The notes below the pieces were generated by a model. It did no database searches. It was not told the origin of the DNA and saw nothing but the letters and a program-made list of their open reading frames with translations. The translations under genes were made by a program, and so were the position numbers. Of a DNA stretch of 64,000 nucleotides, positions 25,741 through 37,650 are shown piece by piece (positions within the stretch are counted from its first letter, which is position 1; the number at the start of each line of letters is the position of its first letter). The stretch spans positions 7,799,122 to 7,863,121 of the forward strand of contig OX388327.1 in the NCBI GenBank assembly GCA_947579605.1, written 5' to 3'. This DNA comes from Athripsodes cinereus. Taxonomy: Eukaryota > Arthropoda > Insecta > Trichoptera > Leptoceridae.

Positions 25741-26542
25741 CATCCATATCTTCTATCTTACCATCCCTTAAACCACCTTTATTTAAGGGTGGGTTATATT
25801 ATTATTGAAGGGGTTTCAAATGCAAAAGTACATGAAATCGTAGTATTGCTAATTAGTGTTCAAAGACTGATGAATTCCAACAGAAATGTAGTATAATTAC
25901 TATTGGTTTTTGCTGATTTTTGTTGCCATCAAAGTTTTAAAGGGGTGGAAGGAAAAGTTTATTATTAAATTATCAAACATGACAACTTTTGAGATTATCA
26001 AATCCATGATTGAGTTTTCGGCAAATGATAAGTTCAATATTTTATAATCTGGAGTATTATTAGCAATTTAATTCAGTAATTTAAACTTATTTTCAGCAAA
26101 TTTATTTTAAATTTTGAGCGCATTTTAAAAGAACATTGCTTTAAAAAAATTTCTGACTCCAATCAAAAAACTAAAAAAATAAGAGTTAAAATTTATTTGA
26201 CAGATTTTTTGGATAGTAGACATATGAATAACAACTAAGTACTCCCTTTAATTAACCTGTGGGTTTGTAGAAAAAAACTTGGGCTTAAATAAGCACTTAT
26301 CCCAAAGCAAGTAAAAGAAAAAGGAAGCGGATCAGAGGACATGTGTTAATTACCTGACCTGAACTCAAAACATCAACAACAGTTACCCTCCGATTGGATC
26401 CCAACTCAAATATTTAAATAATATAACCCAATAGCTAATACTCCTGGGTAAAAAATACCCATAAGGCTCCTCATAATAAATTAGCGTTTCAGACATTTCA
26501 GAATACTAAGGGTGATTCCTACAGCTAACCCTTTCAACCTAC

Positions 26543-26559
26543 ACCCCCCCCCCCCCCCC
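26543..26559. repeat. Poly(C) tract
   Basis: Seventeen or so consecutive C residues. Confidence 0.9.
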
Positions 26560-26699
26560 TATCCATAAAATTTACCTCCCTTTCTATCGACATCTGTCTT
26601 TAGTTAACCCTCTGATGCTGTAAAAACTGACCCCCATCTAAAACAAAATTGTGTAATGAACCAAAAAGAACAGTAACATTTTTATTCTTAAATTCTACT

Positions 26700-26785
26700 T
26701 TTCAGAGGACATTTGCATGTTTAGTAAAACCAGTTTATCAACTGACCACCCGACTTGTGGGATACGCTGTGGTTGTATAGTAAAG
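26700..26785 (+). repeat. R1 fragment (3' half)
   Basis: 'CAGAGGACATTTGCATGTTT' and 'CCCGACTTGTGGGATACGCT' match the R1 3' half. It ends 'GTATAGTAAAG' with almost no tail. Confidence 0.65.
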
Positions 26786-28749
26786 TATCGTCGTTGCATA
26801 TTTTAGTTGCATGCTCTTTAAAAACTGTTCATTAGGGCATTAAAATTGTTGTTTAGACTTTTACAACCGTTTGATTTATTCCTAAAATATTAAATTTTAA
26901 TATTTGATACTAGGAATCTTTTCAAAAATGGTTTTAATATCATAATAAGCAGTTAATTCTAGAAATGTCAAAACATTTATTTATTCACATGTGTCATTTT
27001 AAATGACGGTATAATAATAAGTATGCTCTTCAAAAAAGTTTTCACTAGCTGTGAAATTTCAAAATCGAACATTACTTCACAGTGATTTTACATAGACTCT
27101 TTTTAAAAATATCTGTGATTGATTATCTCAAACATATCTAAACCATTACAGATCGTAGATGATACCGCCGTTCCTCTACCATTTTCGGGACTCCCATTAC
27201 GGGTAAAAAGTTGAAGAGTTTCTGTAATTATTATGAAGGATGGAGAAAGAGAGTTAAAATAAAAAATAGTTGAGTAATAATAATAATAATATTTCGGATA
27301 ATACTGTGTACATTGGGTAGAATATTATTTGAAAAGGCTGATTTTTCAAATAGAGAATTTCTGATTCAGAATGCTGTCTGAGATCTTTACAAAAAACATT
27401 TTATACTAATTCATAATAGACAGTTTTTGAAATGAAATTCCATCCAAACATATTATAATATAACATATGAAAAATTGTTTTTACGAATTTCTACATATTA
27501 TTTTCTTTATTGGCGTTTACGATACCCTCAGTATGATTTTTACGTAACATTGTATTCCGTGGATAAAATACAAACTTAAGCAGAAATGAGTTAGAATGAT
27601 AACAGAGAAATTTAGTTTTACATAATTAAAAAAAAGTTTAGCATCACACTCACTTCAAATCGCGTAACATAAACTAAGAAAAACTTGCATGGAGTTGGTA
27701 GGGCAGGGAACAAAAGTTGTAACTTGCATGCTGAAAATATTGGATTCGTGTTATGAATTATTTTTCTCACCATATCATAAACTATTCTAGAAACCTTGTC
27801 AAATGTACCACACTTCTGATTGATAAGAAGATATTACTTAATTAGCATAAAACAATTACCATCTTGTCATTCAATTTCGTTTTTATGAAAGCAATTATAT
27901 CCAAAGCGCGTCCAGAAAGTACATTTTTAATTCCACTATAAATTAGTTACACATTTCGCATACAATTTTACAAACCTTCAAAATGACTCATTAGGCTTTG
28001 AATCATGGTTTGGTAGGTTCTTTGCCTATCACCCCCATATGTTCTTCCCTTGTGGGGTAAGCATGTAGGCATAACACCCTCCCCAACACATCTCCCGTTG
28101 TACGAAAGGAAAAAGGGTTTCGCCAAAGGTTGTCCCTTTTTTCTATAAAAGCACCCACCACCCTTTTTACCCGACAAAGGACTATGCATCGTATAAAGTA
28201 TTACATAAAATGTATTGGCCAATATTATCGGGTGAATGTTTTGCGTCTTTTTGGACAACCACATGTGACGTTTTTACGTAATAATTAATCATTTTTCATG
28301 GGATAATGAGGGATAGGTTTTTGGGAATAATTTATACAAAGTTTTATGGCAGATATAGACAATAATCCAACAAATATCTCCATGTTTTCAACCGTCAGAC
28401 TTAGTAAATAAAATGAAATAAAACATGGGAGTCTTTCTCTGTTATAAAAAAATTACAAAATATAAATGGAAGAAAACATAATAAGTTTTAGTATTAATTT
28501 GTATATAATCTTATAGTGATCAGTTTTCGACTTATGAAGTCATTGTCAAACTATAATATGTTTATAAAAATTAACGTTAATTCAATCGATAATTAACTTC
28601 AATTTATATTTCATCTTTCTTCCCATCTTAGCAGAACAACCGCCAGTCTTGCTATATTAATGAATACTTGGAAGACTATCTCTGTACCAAAGATTTATGT
28701 TTATATAATATATCAAAGGCATACACAAAGATATTCATAACACTGCCCC

Positions 28750-28855
28750 TTTGAAAGATTCAACATCAATCTTAAATTCAACGATGGAGCATGCCACTTT
28801 TCTGAGTGTGCTTATTTTTATATGGCATAAAAAACAACATTCTTAAAACTTTCAT
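28750..28855 (+). repeat. R1 fragment (middle), decayed
   Basis: 'AATCTTAAATTCAACGATGG' then 'AGCATGCCACTTTTCTGAGT' follow R1 order. Confidence 0.5.
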
Positions 28856-29694
28856 TATTAATCATCTATTATAATCTGTTACATAAATTCAATAATAAGT
28901 AAATATGCCCATTTACATAATATGTAGTCAATAGACAATAAACTACTGAAATTTAAAAATTTAGGAGTACAAGAAAAAGCACGTAATTCAAGGATTTCAT
29001 TTTTTATGTTAAACAATATTGTACCAGTCAACTATGCCCATCATTATTTTTGTCATTTTATATATACATTAAAATAATAACTATAAAATAAAATTCAGAT
29101 GATCGAGTACGTTGGTATTGCATAAATAAATTAATAATAATGTATGTAGATACCCACATAGTACGCGCAACCCTTTTCGTCCCCACAAGGGTCCATTTTT
29201 TGGCCCCAGAACGAGAAAAGGGGATGGTTTTAACAGTGACGGCTAATTATTTGATGCCTTATGATGTCCCTTCATCTTTTTGGGGAGGTAGATTCTGAAA
29301 TATCGAATGGAGAATGAGAAGTGATGATTACATGTGTATAATAATAATAATAATTTCTACGTATATAGGATATTTGAAAGGACATTTTAGGCTTGTTGGT
29401 CTAAGGGATAAAAACGAAAAAGTACTTTTTACGTATCTGTGTATACTTATGATTGAAGGTAAGTACTACGAATATCAAAAATAACAAAAACATTTTGTAG
29501 GTAAATAATGTTGAATTTTTACATAAATCTAACGACATTGTAATCAAATTGGCATTATCAAACATTGTATTAGGTTTACAGGAAGGCATTGCTCAAAGCA
29601 ATATGTACGCCTTTTATAAAATTTATTTTTGACAATAAAGTGTTTATTATTTTATATTTTTAAAAACTTAAATAGTTAGATGTTTCTCTTTTTA
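28856..29694. other. Non-coding stretch
   Basis: Holds a GC-richer patch at about 29155-29300 of unknown origin and (AAT)n near 29340. No gene seen. Confidence 0.45.
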
Positions 29695-29958
29695 CACCGC
29701 GGAGCACCCGTCAAAGAATTGGTCTTCCAATCTTTTCCGTAGGTTTTTGAGAGTCCTGTAAAAAGTAGGCATTCGAAAAAATAAAGGCATTTTACATCTT
29801 AAATTCAATGCTGAGATTTGCCACCCATCCTGAATGTCTTATTATTTTCTGGCACGGTGAGGACAGCTTGCATATTTATTACATGTAGTTAGTTTGCTCA
29901 GTTTGCTGGCTACCCTACTAGTGGGATATGCCTTAATGGCGAAGTAGTTATAGTAGGG
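29695..29958 (+). repeat. R1 repeat copy, full length
   Basis: Starts 'CCGCGGAGCACCCGTCAAAG', includes 'CCACCCATCCTGAATGTC', 'GGCACGGTGAGGACAGCTTG' and 'GTGGGATATGCCTTAATGG', and ends in a decayed GTAGTTATAGTAG tail. It carries a small local duplication ('AGTTTGCTC AGTTTGCTGG') near 29890-29908. No clear TSD was found. Confidence 0.85.
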
Positions 29959-30471
29959 AGTTCTAAAACTTGAATCAAGTTGTCAAAGAATAATGATATG
30001 TTTGACTGAAAGAAATAGTAGTAAAATTGACTCAAAATATTTGTAAAAAAAATTCACCCTTTCAGCACCACCGAGAAAATTTATCAACCGTTACTTAATT
30101 TCTTGAATACTAACAATAATCTCCCTTATGCATTATTACTGGAAAAAATGCTTACATCTTGTAAATCCACTATTTTGTATTTTTATAATACTTGATAAAC
30201 TAATAAATAATAATAATCTCGCAGCATTGTCCAGTCTCCCCTAGATACTTTTTTTTGTTATCTGTCATTTGAGGGTTACCAGTATGCAGCAAAAAATAAT
30301 ATCAGATGATTTTTTATACGTGTGTGGTAACACAGCATTAAGCACTTCTTTCTGGTCAAAGGTATGCTTAGAGTTTTATCTATTTTCACGTACTTATTCA
30401 CTGGTTTACATTTGAAAACAAATACAGGATGAATTTTGACATACTACTTTTTCTATTATACTACAAAAAAA

Positions 30472-30578
30472 GCTCACGGGAGTAGTTCCCGATGAAGAAT
30501 TGCTCTTTTATTTCACTTCTTTTATAAATTTTCGAGTATCCAGTAAAAGACAGGAATGTGTAAAACATTAATCATCAG
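30472..30578 (+). repeat. R1 fragment (5' part)
   Basis: 'CACGGGAGTAGTTCCCGATG' then 'AAGAATTGCTC' and 'TTTTCGAGTATCCAGTAAAA' correspond to the R1 5' end. Confidence 0.55.
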
Positions 30579-30581
30579 ACC

Positions 30582-30640
30582 AGCGGTCGGGAAACCGGGG
30601 CTAATTGCCCCAAATGGGGTAAAAAATGAAATCTTTGGTG
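30582..30640 (+). mobile_element. hAT-like end fragment, tentative
   Basis: 'CAGCGGTCGGGAAACC' followed by a GC-rich palindromic CCCCAAATGGGG resembles the terminal repeats of some insect hAT elements (CAG-starting, 'CAGCGGTCGG'). The opposite end is not found. Confidence 0.3.
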
Positions 30641-32734
30641 GTATCTTTTTTTAATTTATTTATTATATATATTACAAAATAGTAGTACCTACGTACATAC
30701 AAACATAAAGAACAACATGAAATATAAGTATTACCCCACTAGACTAAAATCTGTTCTGGGCCAATATTAAGTAAAAATACAAATACAAAAATACTATTTA
30801 AAAATATAACTAAATAATACAATTTTTTCATGTACCTACACTTGTATACTAAGAATCAAAACAATAAAAAATAATAAAAATAGCATGTCATATGTACGTC
30901 AAGATATTTAGTAGGTAGGTACGTGCGAGTTAGATTAACGTAAAACTTAGGAAATCCTAATAAGTCTAGAAAGGAAATTTTTCTAGTTTGCTATTTTATA
31001 AACCTATTAGTACCTATTTTAACAAATTATTATTTTGATTATTTATTTATTATCTTATTCATAATATTTATTGATGAATTTATCGCAATATTTCAATTCT
31101 TCCAACTAACCCAGATAGCTCAATAAGGTAATCTATATGACTATTCAAAATGATTTCTTATTGTTATTAAGTGTCATTTTTGAGTACACAATTTCAAAAC
31201 TAAAAATTTTAAATTGTTTTTTTTTTGTTATTTCTGTGAAATTGAAACAACCTGTATGTCAATTTTTCTCGCGATTGTTACTTATGAAAAATAATAATAT
31301 ATTATAATCCTCATTTCGTTATTTAGAATTAAAAGGGAGAAAAATGGATGTAAAAAATTACGGATATCTACATACATCCGTTGTCTTTGGCGTGGTGGTG
31401 GCCGCTGTCCAACCCAACATCCCTTCAAATAATATTATTATCTATATATTTTTTGTTTTATTATGAAAAATATCCTTTAACCCGGCGTAGTCTAGAAAAA
31501 AAAACAATAAAAATAAAAATGTGTAAGTGTATCCAAAAACAAGGCAAAATGCTCTAATGTAAGCGCGTAAAACTATTATTATTTTTTTTTTGTTTATTTA
31601 AAAATACAATTTTTATATGAATGTCGGCTTTGTTAAACAAAAAATGGCAACATTTTCAGAATAATGAGAAATATATTTATTTTTTCATATTTTTTTATCT
31701 GAATTGAAGCATATTTAAGCACATCATAGTAAAATTTTGACCACAATGTGAGAGATATTATGGTTACTTCATAATATTTTCTCGTAGAATTTGCTAGTAT
31801 TTTTGAAAATTTGATGATTAATCAATGTTTTTTCATTCCTTATTACATACAAAACATGAAGAATGCAATTCCTCCACACGAAAAATAATACATGGTCCCA
31901 ACAAGCCTGTCAAATACTTTAGGTAAGAAGCAATCATCAGAATTTAGACTGTTTTTGGCACAAATCATGCTCGTAGGATGCTATGCCATAAAAGATGAAA
32001 AAAAAAGCAATCATCGTTTTTTTCTTTATATTTTGCAAGCATGAAAAAAAGGAAATTTATGAAAAATTCTTCACTTTTCTGATAATAAAAGTATTTATAA
32101 CGAACACATACAAACAAGCAAAAAGATTGAAGAACAAACTGTAATATTTATTAATGTATTTGGGGTGGTATCGGGAGGATATAATATTTTTTTGTTGTCT
32201 ATGGACGTTCGGCTAACCCTTTTGGGTCTATTTTAATAGATAGCTTTTATTATTTTTATTATTATATATGTAAATGATATATTATTTTATTATTTTTTAG
32301 ATTTTTAATCCCTTACATTAAATGCCGAAAGGCAAAAACCCTTTATTTTTGGCACGGCTTAATTTCAAAGCATATATTATCAGAAAATATGGAGATTCAC
32401 ATTATTTTTTTTGTTTTACATTTTCTCTATTAAATATTAGTTAGATATTACACGAACCATGAAGCAATTTTTTAAAATTTCGTGTTCAATAACATTTTTG
32501 TAGTTACTGTTTTCTTATTTGTCGAATAGAATGTACATGCGAGATAAATTTATGATTCGAAACTTTTGACTCTATTCTATTCTATTCTATTTTTCTCAAG
32601 GCCATCCACTCGTTTGCGAGTGATTTAGGACTTTTGACTCTTTTACCAAAATAAATAGCCAAATTCGGAGATCTCTTAATTTAAAAAAAATAATTATACC
32701 TTTGCTAAAATATTTTCTGTTATTGTCTTTTGTG
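30641..32734. other. AT-rich non-coding stretch
   Basis: Contains the second R7 copy (about 30730-30775) and a (TCTAT)n run at 32571-32590. No gene seen. Confidence 0.5.
32571..32590. repeat. (TCTAT)n minisatellite
   Basis: Four tandem TCTAT units ending in a T run. Confidence 0.8.
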
Positions 32735-33240
32735 CTGTCCTGTCTCCCTTGGTGGAGAGTCTTTGGTCTGGGTGGGATGTCCCTTTGGGGAGGGAAGCGT
32801 TTTCATCGATGGTCCCGGCATCGGCGGCCCTCGGTTTGCCGTCTTAAATACCCAATTAATGTTTCTGGACACCTCAGCTCGGCGCTCTGTACCAATGTGT
32901 ATATATGTATATGAATGTGTATATTTTATATTGTTTTTTTTTTATGCTTATGTATTTAGCTGGAAATTCTTTTATTGTTGATATATTTTACGTATGTATA
33001 TGCTTCTCTCGGCTAGAGGGACATCGAAGGAGTGTAGTCAAAAGATTCCACACGTGGGGGTTTTGGCCGGCCAGTCCTTCAGACTGCCCATCATGGCACC
33101 TCTTGTGTGGACAAATTTGTTAGTGTAGAAATTTTATCGGATAAATGGAAGTCCCCAGACTTCTGAGCTATCCGGGTGGACGGTGGGTCTCCTTCAATGC
33201 TAAAATATTTGAACTCTTGTATTCGCTGTCCACCTAGATT
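32735..33240. repeat. R5 GC-richer unit, possible LINE 3' region
   Basis: This 500-bp block is much richer in G+C at its ends (32735-32890 and 33015-33200) than its surroundings. The short overlapping plus-strand frames carry no domain. The string 'TCCGGGTGGACGGTGGGTCT' and 'CCTTCAATG' near 33170-33200 recurs at about 53437-53465. The repetition and composition point to a transposon segment, possibly untranslated, rather than a host gene. The class is unknown. Confidence 0.4.
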
Positions 33241-33737
33241 ATTCTGCTAAAAAAGTCTATTTATTAAAAATACAATACAATTACAAAAAATATTTTTTAT
33301 CGATATCACTAACATTCTATCAATGATTATATTCAACAAATTCAAATTTTGAAAATAGAACCAAATTTTATTTCAATGCACCTCTATCGTATTTTAAATA
33401 TATTATCTAAACTCTCATTGGTTCATTTGAAAATGAAATGATTCGTTCCATTATCATCATCTGTGGTGGTCTTTCGAACACAATTAAAATTTATAGGGTT
33501 GCTAGAGCGAAAATATTAATAATATGTAGATAACTGTAACATATAAAATGATAATCGAGTTAAAAATAAAAAGGGGTTACAATAAAAAGTACATTGGTAA
33601 TACTTACATACCTACGAGATATTAACATCATTGTCTATGTTTTTATGAGTGTAAAATCATTATCGTACTCGTGTGAATCCTCCACAAATGACACAATAAT
33701 ACATTCGTTCCATTTCAATAACTTCATTTATTTTTGT
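33241..33737. other. AT-rich non-coding stretch
   Basis: Nothing recognisable. Confidence 0.5.
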
Positions 33738-33945
33738 TTAGGTCTCCCACTCTTTTCTCTGATTTTTCATGTCCTGTAATGGACATGTATTATTCATAAA
33801 TATCACGATTTAGATATTTGAGATTTTGAACTCTGTGATGAATTATCCCACCCATTCTGAATGTCTTCATTGGTACGGAGAGAATGGACTGAATGTTTAT
33901 TACATGCGGTAAATCTGCTGGAAAGATATTTGCAGTAATGATATC
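33738..33945 (+). repeat. R1 repeat copy, near full length, diverged
   Basis: 'AGGTCTCCCACTCTTTTCTC', 'CCCACCCATTCTGAATGTC' and 'GGTACGGAGAGAATGG' are clear. The 3' end is cut after 'CTGCTGG'. Confidence 0.75.
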
Positions 33946-34421
33946 TAATTATCCATTATTTGATATTTTTTTTCTTACTTAAATATAAGCGAGCAAACAT
34001 ATAGATTAACAATAAAAAATATAATGTTCTAAAATTCTTGTTGCAACAAAATTCATTACACGGCGTTGCATTCAACTATCTGAAGGAAAATGAAGGGATT
34101 TGAAAGCAGTGAGGGGGGGAGGGGGATGAATACTGGTTAATCGAAAAATTAATAATTCATGTACAAATTCAAAACACTATCCTCTCGCTCCCTCAGTGTA
34201 AGAACTCTTACTACATTATATATGGAAAATAATTATTTACTCTTTACTATTAGGTATTATAGTACTACGATGCATCTCTTCTAAATAACTTCTCTATATA
34301 TACTTACCTACATTGAAATTTATCATTTCTGCTTGAATATATGTACACATTCGCCCTTTTCCTCTTAATGCATTCAATAATAATGTATACTTCAATGAAT
34401 GAGTTAACCATCATTTTTTGT

Positions 34422-34462
34422 TGAGTTTAGAGTGTCCTATAATAGGCAGATCTTTTCCGTTG
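34422..34462 (+). repeat. R1 fragment (5' part)
   Basis: 'GAGTTTAGAGTGTCCTATAA' and 'TAGGCAGATC' match the R1 5' part. Confidence 0.45.
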
Positions 34463-34507
34463 TGTGTTCAGTATGATAAAAAAAAAACAATTAAGTATAT
34501 TGATATC

Positions 34508-34552
34508 TTTCTTTCACTGTACACCGCAGTTATAACGCATTGACATTCCTAA
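34508..34552 (+). repeat. R2 fragment
   Basis: 'TTTCTTTCACTGTACACCGC' aligns with the R2 start. Confidence 0.4.
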
Positions 34553-34561
34553 TTTGTCTAT

Positions 34562-34767
34562 ATATATAGTGAGATACAATCCATTAGATTGGTCTGTAAT
34601 GAGTTTGGATTTTCATCTTCTTTCCCCCCTATTGTCTCTTTAATTCTACGGTTGTGCTACAATTCATGTCCTTCTTCATTTGATCCATATAGGTGTCTCT
34701 TGGTCGGCCTCTACCAGTTCTGCCTTCGGTCTTGCCCTCCGCGATGGTGATTGCCAAACTTGTCATA
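34562..34767 (-). pseudogene. RTE-like family B, C-terminal fragment (copy 1)
   Basis: The minus-strand translation gives SLAITIAEGKTEGRTGRGRP, then RDTYMDQMKKDMNC and a frame break near 34630 before the usual end. The same protein segment is open at 49317-49646 and 62310-62456. A TATA-rich tail (about 34556-34565) marks the element's 3' end. The frame break marks this as the oldest of the three copies. It ends directly against a TTAA-flanked block at 34770. Confidence 0.75.
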
Positions 34768-34773
34768 TTTTAA

Positions 34774-35285
34774 CCCTTTCGGGATGCAAGACGTATTGAA
34801 AAAAAATAATATTCATAATAATTTTAAATAAAATTCTGGTTAACGAAAATTTAAAAAACAGAACCAGTCCATTTTTTTTTCACACAATTTGAAGACGTGC
34901 GATGTTTTTGCATGCGAAAAAGATGAAGATATAAAATAAAATATATTTTGATTTATGAGTCAGCCAATTCTGAAAGAAAAGATCGTATTACCAAGAGAAA
35001 TTTTAACTTATTTATCAGCAAGTACATAATAATAGATCCATTCGATATCTGCCAATTTGTTAAAGAATTTGATACTTTCAAATACTTCTTCGTCTTAATA
35101 TACACAACCTCCTGTTCTATGTAAAACTTCAAAAGCAGTAGAGCAAAAGTTTAGTTAACAAGTCAAACATCTTCGGACTCCACTTTCCCTCGTGGATAGA
35201 TTCACCCAATAATAATAAATTAATTCAACGCCTTAAATACTCAAACTTTCCGATACTTTTGATCTGACTGACAGGGCTCAAAGGG
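34774..35285. mobile_element. piggyBac-like MITE candidate (512 bp)
   Basis: TTAA at 34770-34773 and at 35286-35289 enclose a block whose ends are CCCTTTCGGG and (reverse complement) CCCTTTGAGC. TTAA duplication with CCCTTT ends fits piggyBac-type elements. The shared terminal repeat is short (about 6-7 bp) and the interior is AT-rich without a transposase, so coincidence cannot be excluded. Confidence 0.35.
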
Positions 35286-35344
35286 TTAACACTTTTACGA
35301 CTAACAACAGCTCTTCTTAGTTATATTATTTTATTCATTTATTC

Positions 35345-35510
35345 ATATAATCGTCATGGTGTATTCCACTAGTGGGGTAGCCAGCTGACCAACTGCACGT
35401 ATTAAATATGCTAAATTTCTTTTCCATGCTTATAAAAACTAAGACATTCAGGATAGGTGATAATCCTCATCGCTGAATTGAAAATGTCAAATGTCACATA
35501 CGTGATGTAT
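35345..35510 (-). repeat. R1 repeat copy (tail to middle)
   Basis: 'TCCACTAGTGGGGTAGCCAG', 'AAGACATTCAGGATAGGTG' and 'CTCATCGCTGAATTGAAAAT' follow reverse R1 order. Confidence 0.75.
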
Positions 35511-35734
35511 AACAGTTATTTGCTTCTTGCAAAACACGAAACCTTTTGCATTCAAATAAAATATTGATTATAATCAATATAAAGAGATCTCTTCCAACTA
35601 ACCCAAAATTAATTTATTTTAATAGATGTTTTTAGACGAATCTGGGTTCGAAATAATTTCAAACACACCTACATAAATACCCTTAAGTTCCACCCAGTTA
35701 AGTAAGTAAGTTCCACCTTCTTGATGTAACTTGA

Positions 35735-35822
35735 TGCTTGTGTCTTGAAGGTGGAGTAAGTTGGTGGCAGGATGAGTAAAACTGGGATCTCCCAGTTGGA
35801 TGACCAATACTGTACCATCAGA
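35735..35822 (-). repeat. S2 tRNA-derived SINE, copy 1
   Basis: On the minus strand: 'GATGGTACAGTATTGGTCAT' (A-box-like), 'GATCCCAGTTTTACTC' (B-box-like), then 'CTTACTCCACCTTCAAGACA' and 'CAAGC'. The body CCACCTT-AAGACACAAGC recurs in the other S2 copies. Confidence 0.5.
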
Positions 35823-37316
35823 ATAAATTTTCCAAGAATTTTTAATACAAAATTACTAGATTTACTCAGTTTTATATTTAACACTTTCTCTGCGTGATAA
35901 ATATGATATTCTATTAACAAATAGTTGTTCTGAAATATCCTTAAAATATATGATTTAATAATTTTATTAATCAATATATACCGATTGGCACGTTTTCCAA
36001 GTGTTGAATTTTCAAACTTTTCGATACTTTTGATCCAAAAAAGGGAATAGGATACGAAGACACCCAGGAAGAGAATCTTTTCGGAATAGGGAATGAGGAG
36101 GGGAAATAAGGGAGTTTGAAGGTTGCAATAGTGATGGTGTGAGACAGACAAATTGAGGTGTTTTTGAGGGGTGGATAAGGGTGGTATTGAGTAAGAAAGA
36201 CGAGTAAAAGACAGACTGACTCGATACAAAATAATATAATACTAATAATGTACTGTAATTCTTGAAATCTTTAGTAAAAAGGATGCAACAGCAGGGTTGC
36301 CAAAAAATTATGAAAAATAAAACCTGTGAACTTTTCCAGTGTTCAATATTCGGTTTATAATAAATGAACTATAAAAGTAGGTATTTTATTTTTCAAAATA
36401 TTTTTCAATTCTGAATGGTTTGCTGTGAAAAAGAAGAACGAAAAAATGAGCACGTCAACTTTATATTTTGACAAATACTTTGCTTTGACATCTTTACTAA
36501 GTTAAACGGAATTGGTAGGATTTGTGAAAGCACCATGGGTAAAATTCACTTAAACCAGCCTAAACAGATTCGTAAGCATCACCTCATCTATTTTATACTA
36601 AAGAAAATTGTCTCAATCTGTTGGTTGTGCAGGTGAGGTTTCGTTATAAGTAATACATTTTCTTTAGATCTGTACTGAGGTTATTTTGAAAAATTGCTCA
36701 ATAGAAATGAACTGGCCCTCAGTGTATCATTTTTTTGGATTTTTGTGTTTGAATGCTTGTTATCAATACATTTAAATGACAGCTACATAATTCCATTCCA
36801 TTTCTGTAGAATTAAAAACTTGTTGATAAAACTGACAATGTTTGTAATTTGAATGTTTTACAAATATATTCTTCAATTCTATTTTAATATATTTATAAAT
36901 CTAAGGCCGTAAATATAAAAAAATACACACCTAATCAGTGTGGTAAACAAGCTGATGTATGCCGTCAAATAATAAAATAAATAAAAGTTTATACAACCCT
37001 GCTAATTAAATACATATATCCCATACTACTCACTACATTAGTGCACATTAAGTTTGTCAAAAGTACCCGATGCCTTCTCATTTCGATTCAGTAGTAACAA
37101 CATCTCGTTTGTAAAGATATTTACTTATAAACCAACTTACTAAAAACAATATTATACATGATAAATAATACTATGTATATTGCTATGCTTAAGTCTCGAT
37201 TTTATGAATTCACTTTCTGCATCCACATATTTTATTGGAGATGTTCTTATATCCTTTATAGCACCACATACTTACTAATTTTTATGAGAAAATTTTTGCG
37301 TGTTTATATCAATCTA
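35823..37316. other. AT-rich non-coding stretch
   Basis: The window's longest open frame (186 codons, minus, 35669-36229) starts here but overlaps the S2 SINE and shows no domain. No gene is called. Confidence 0.5.
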
Positions 37317-37320
37317 TTAT

Positions 37321-37586
37321 ATTTAGCACCCGGCGATGAATTGGTATCCCACTCACTCTTTTCCGTAGAATTTTTAGAGTCTTGTAAAAGGCAGAGGTGG
37401 CCGAAAAATTAAGACATTTTACATATTTACCTAATTCGGTGATGAAGATTGCCACTCATCCTAAATGCCTTAATTCTTTTATTAGCATGGAGAGAGCAAT
37501 TTGCATATGTGTATTGCATGCAGCTTGTCTGCTGCGGCTACCCCACTTGTGGGATATGCCATGATGGTATAGTAGTAGTAGTAGTA
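37321..37586 (+). repeat. R1 repeat copy, full length with (TAG)n tail
   Basis: From 'AGCACCCGGCGATGAATTGG' to 'GGGATATGCCATGATGG' plus five TAG units. TTATATTTA at 37317-37325 and again at 37590-37598 may be a 9-bp target duplication. It is immediately followed by an inverted R1 fragment. Confidence 0.85.
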
Positions 37587-37598
37587 ATGTTATATTTA

Positions 37599-37650
37599 TA
37601 CCATCACAATATTTGTCATAAGTGGGGTAGCCAGTCGACCAACTTTATGA
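37599..37650 (-). repeat. R1 fragment (tail end), inverted next to a full copy
   Basis: 'TATACCATCACAATATTTGT' then 'AAGTGGGGTAGCCAGTCGAC' is the reverse R1 3' end. The full copy appears to have landed in its tail. Confidence 0.7.

Larger units (their letters stand above)
25741..28740. other. Non-coding stretch with poly(C) and GC-richer patches
   Basis: Includes poly(C) at 26543-26559, an R1 fragment at 26700-26785, (AAT)n near 27274-27292, and a GC-richer unclassified patch at about 27980-28180 whose minus-strand frame (98 codons) has no known domain. Confidence 0.45.

Noticed and set aside
32702..33123. Overlapping plus-strand frames in the R5 block
   Set aside because: No domain, mutually overlapping frames, and partial repetition at 53430 argue for a transposon segment.
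35669..36229. Longest open frame in the window (186 codons, minus strand)
   Set aside because: It overlaps the S2 SINE at its 3' part, has AT-driven composition and shows no signal peptide, domain or splice context that I can defend.
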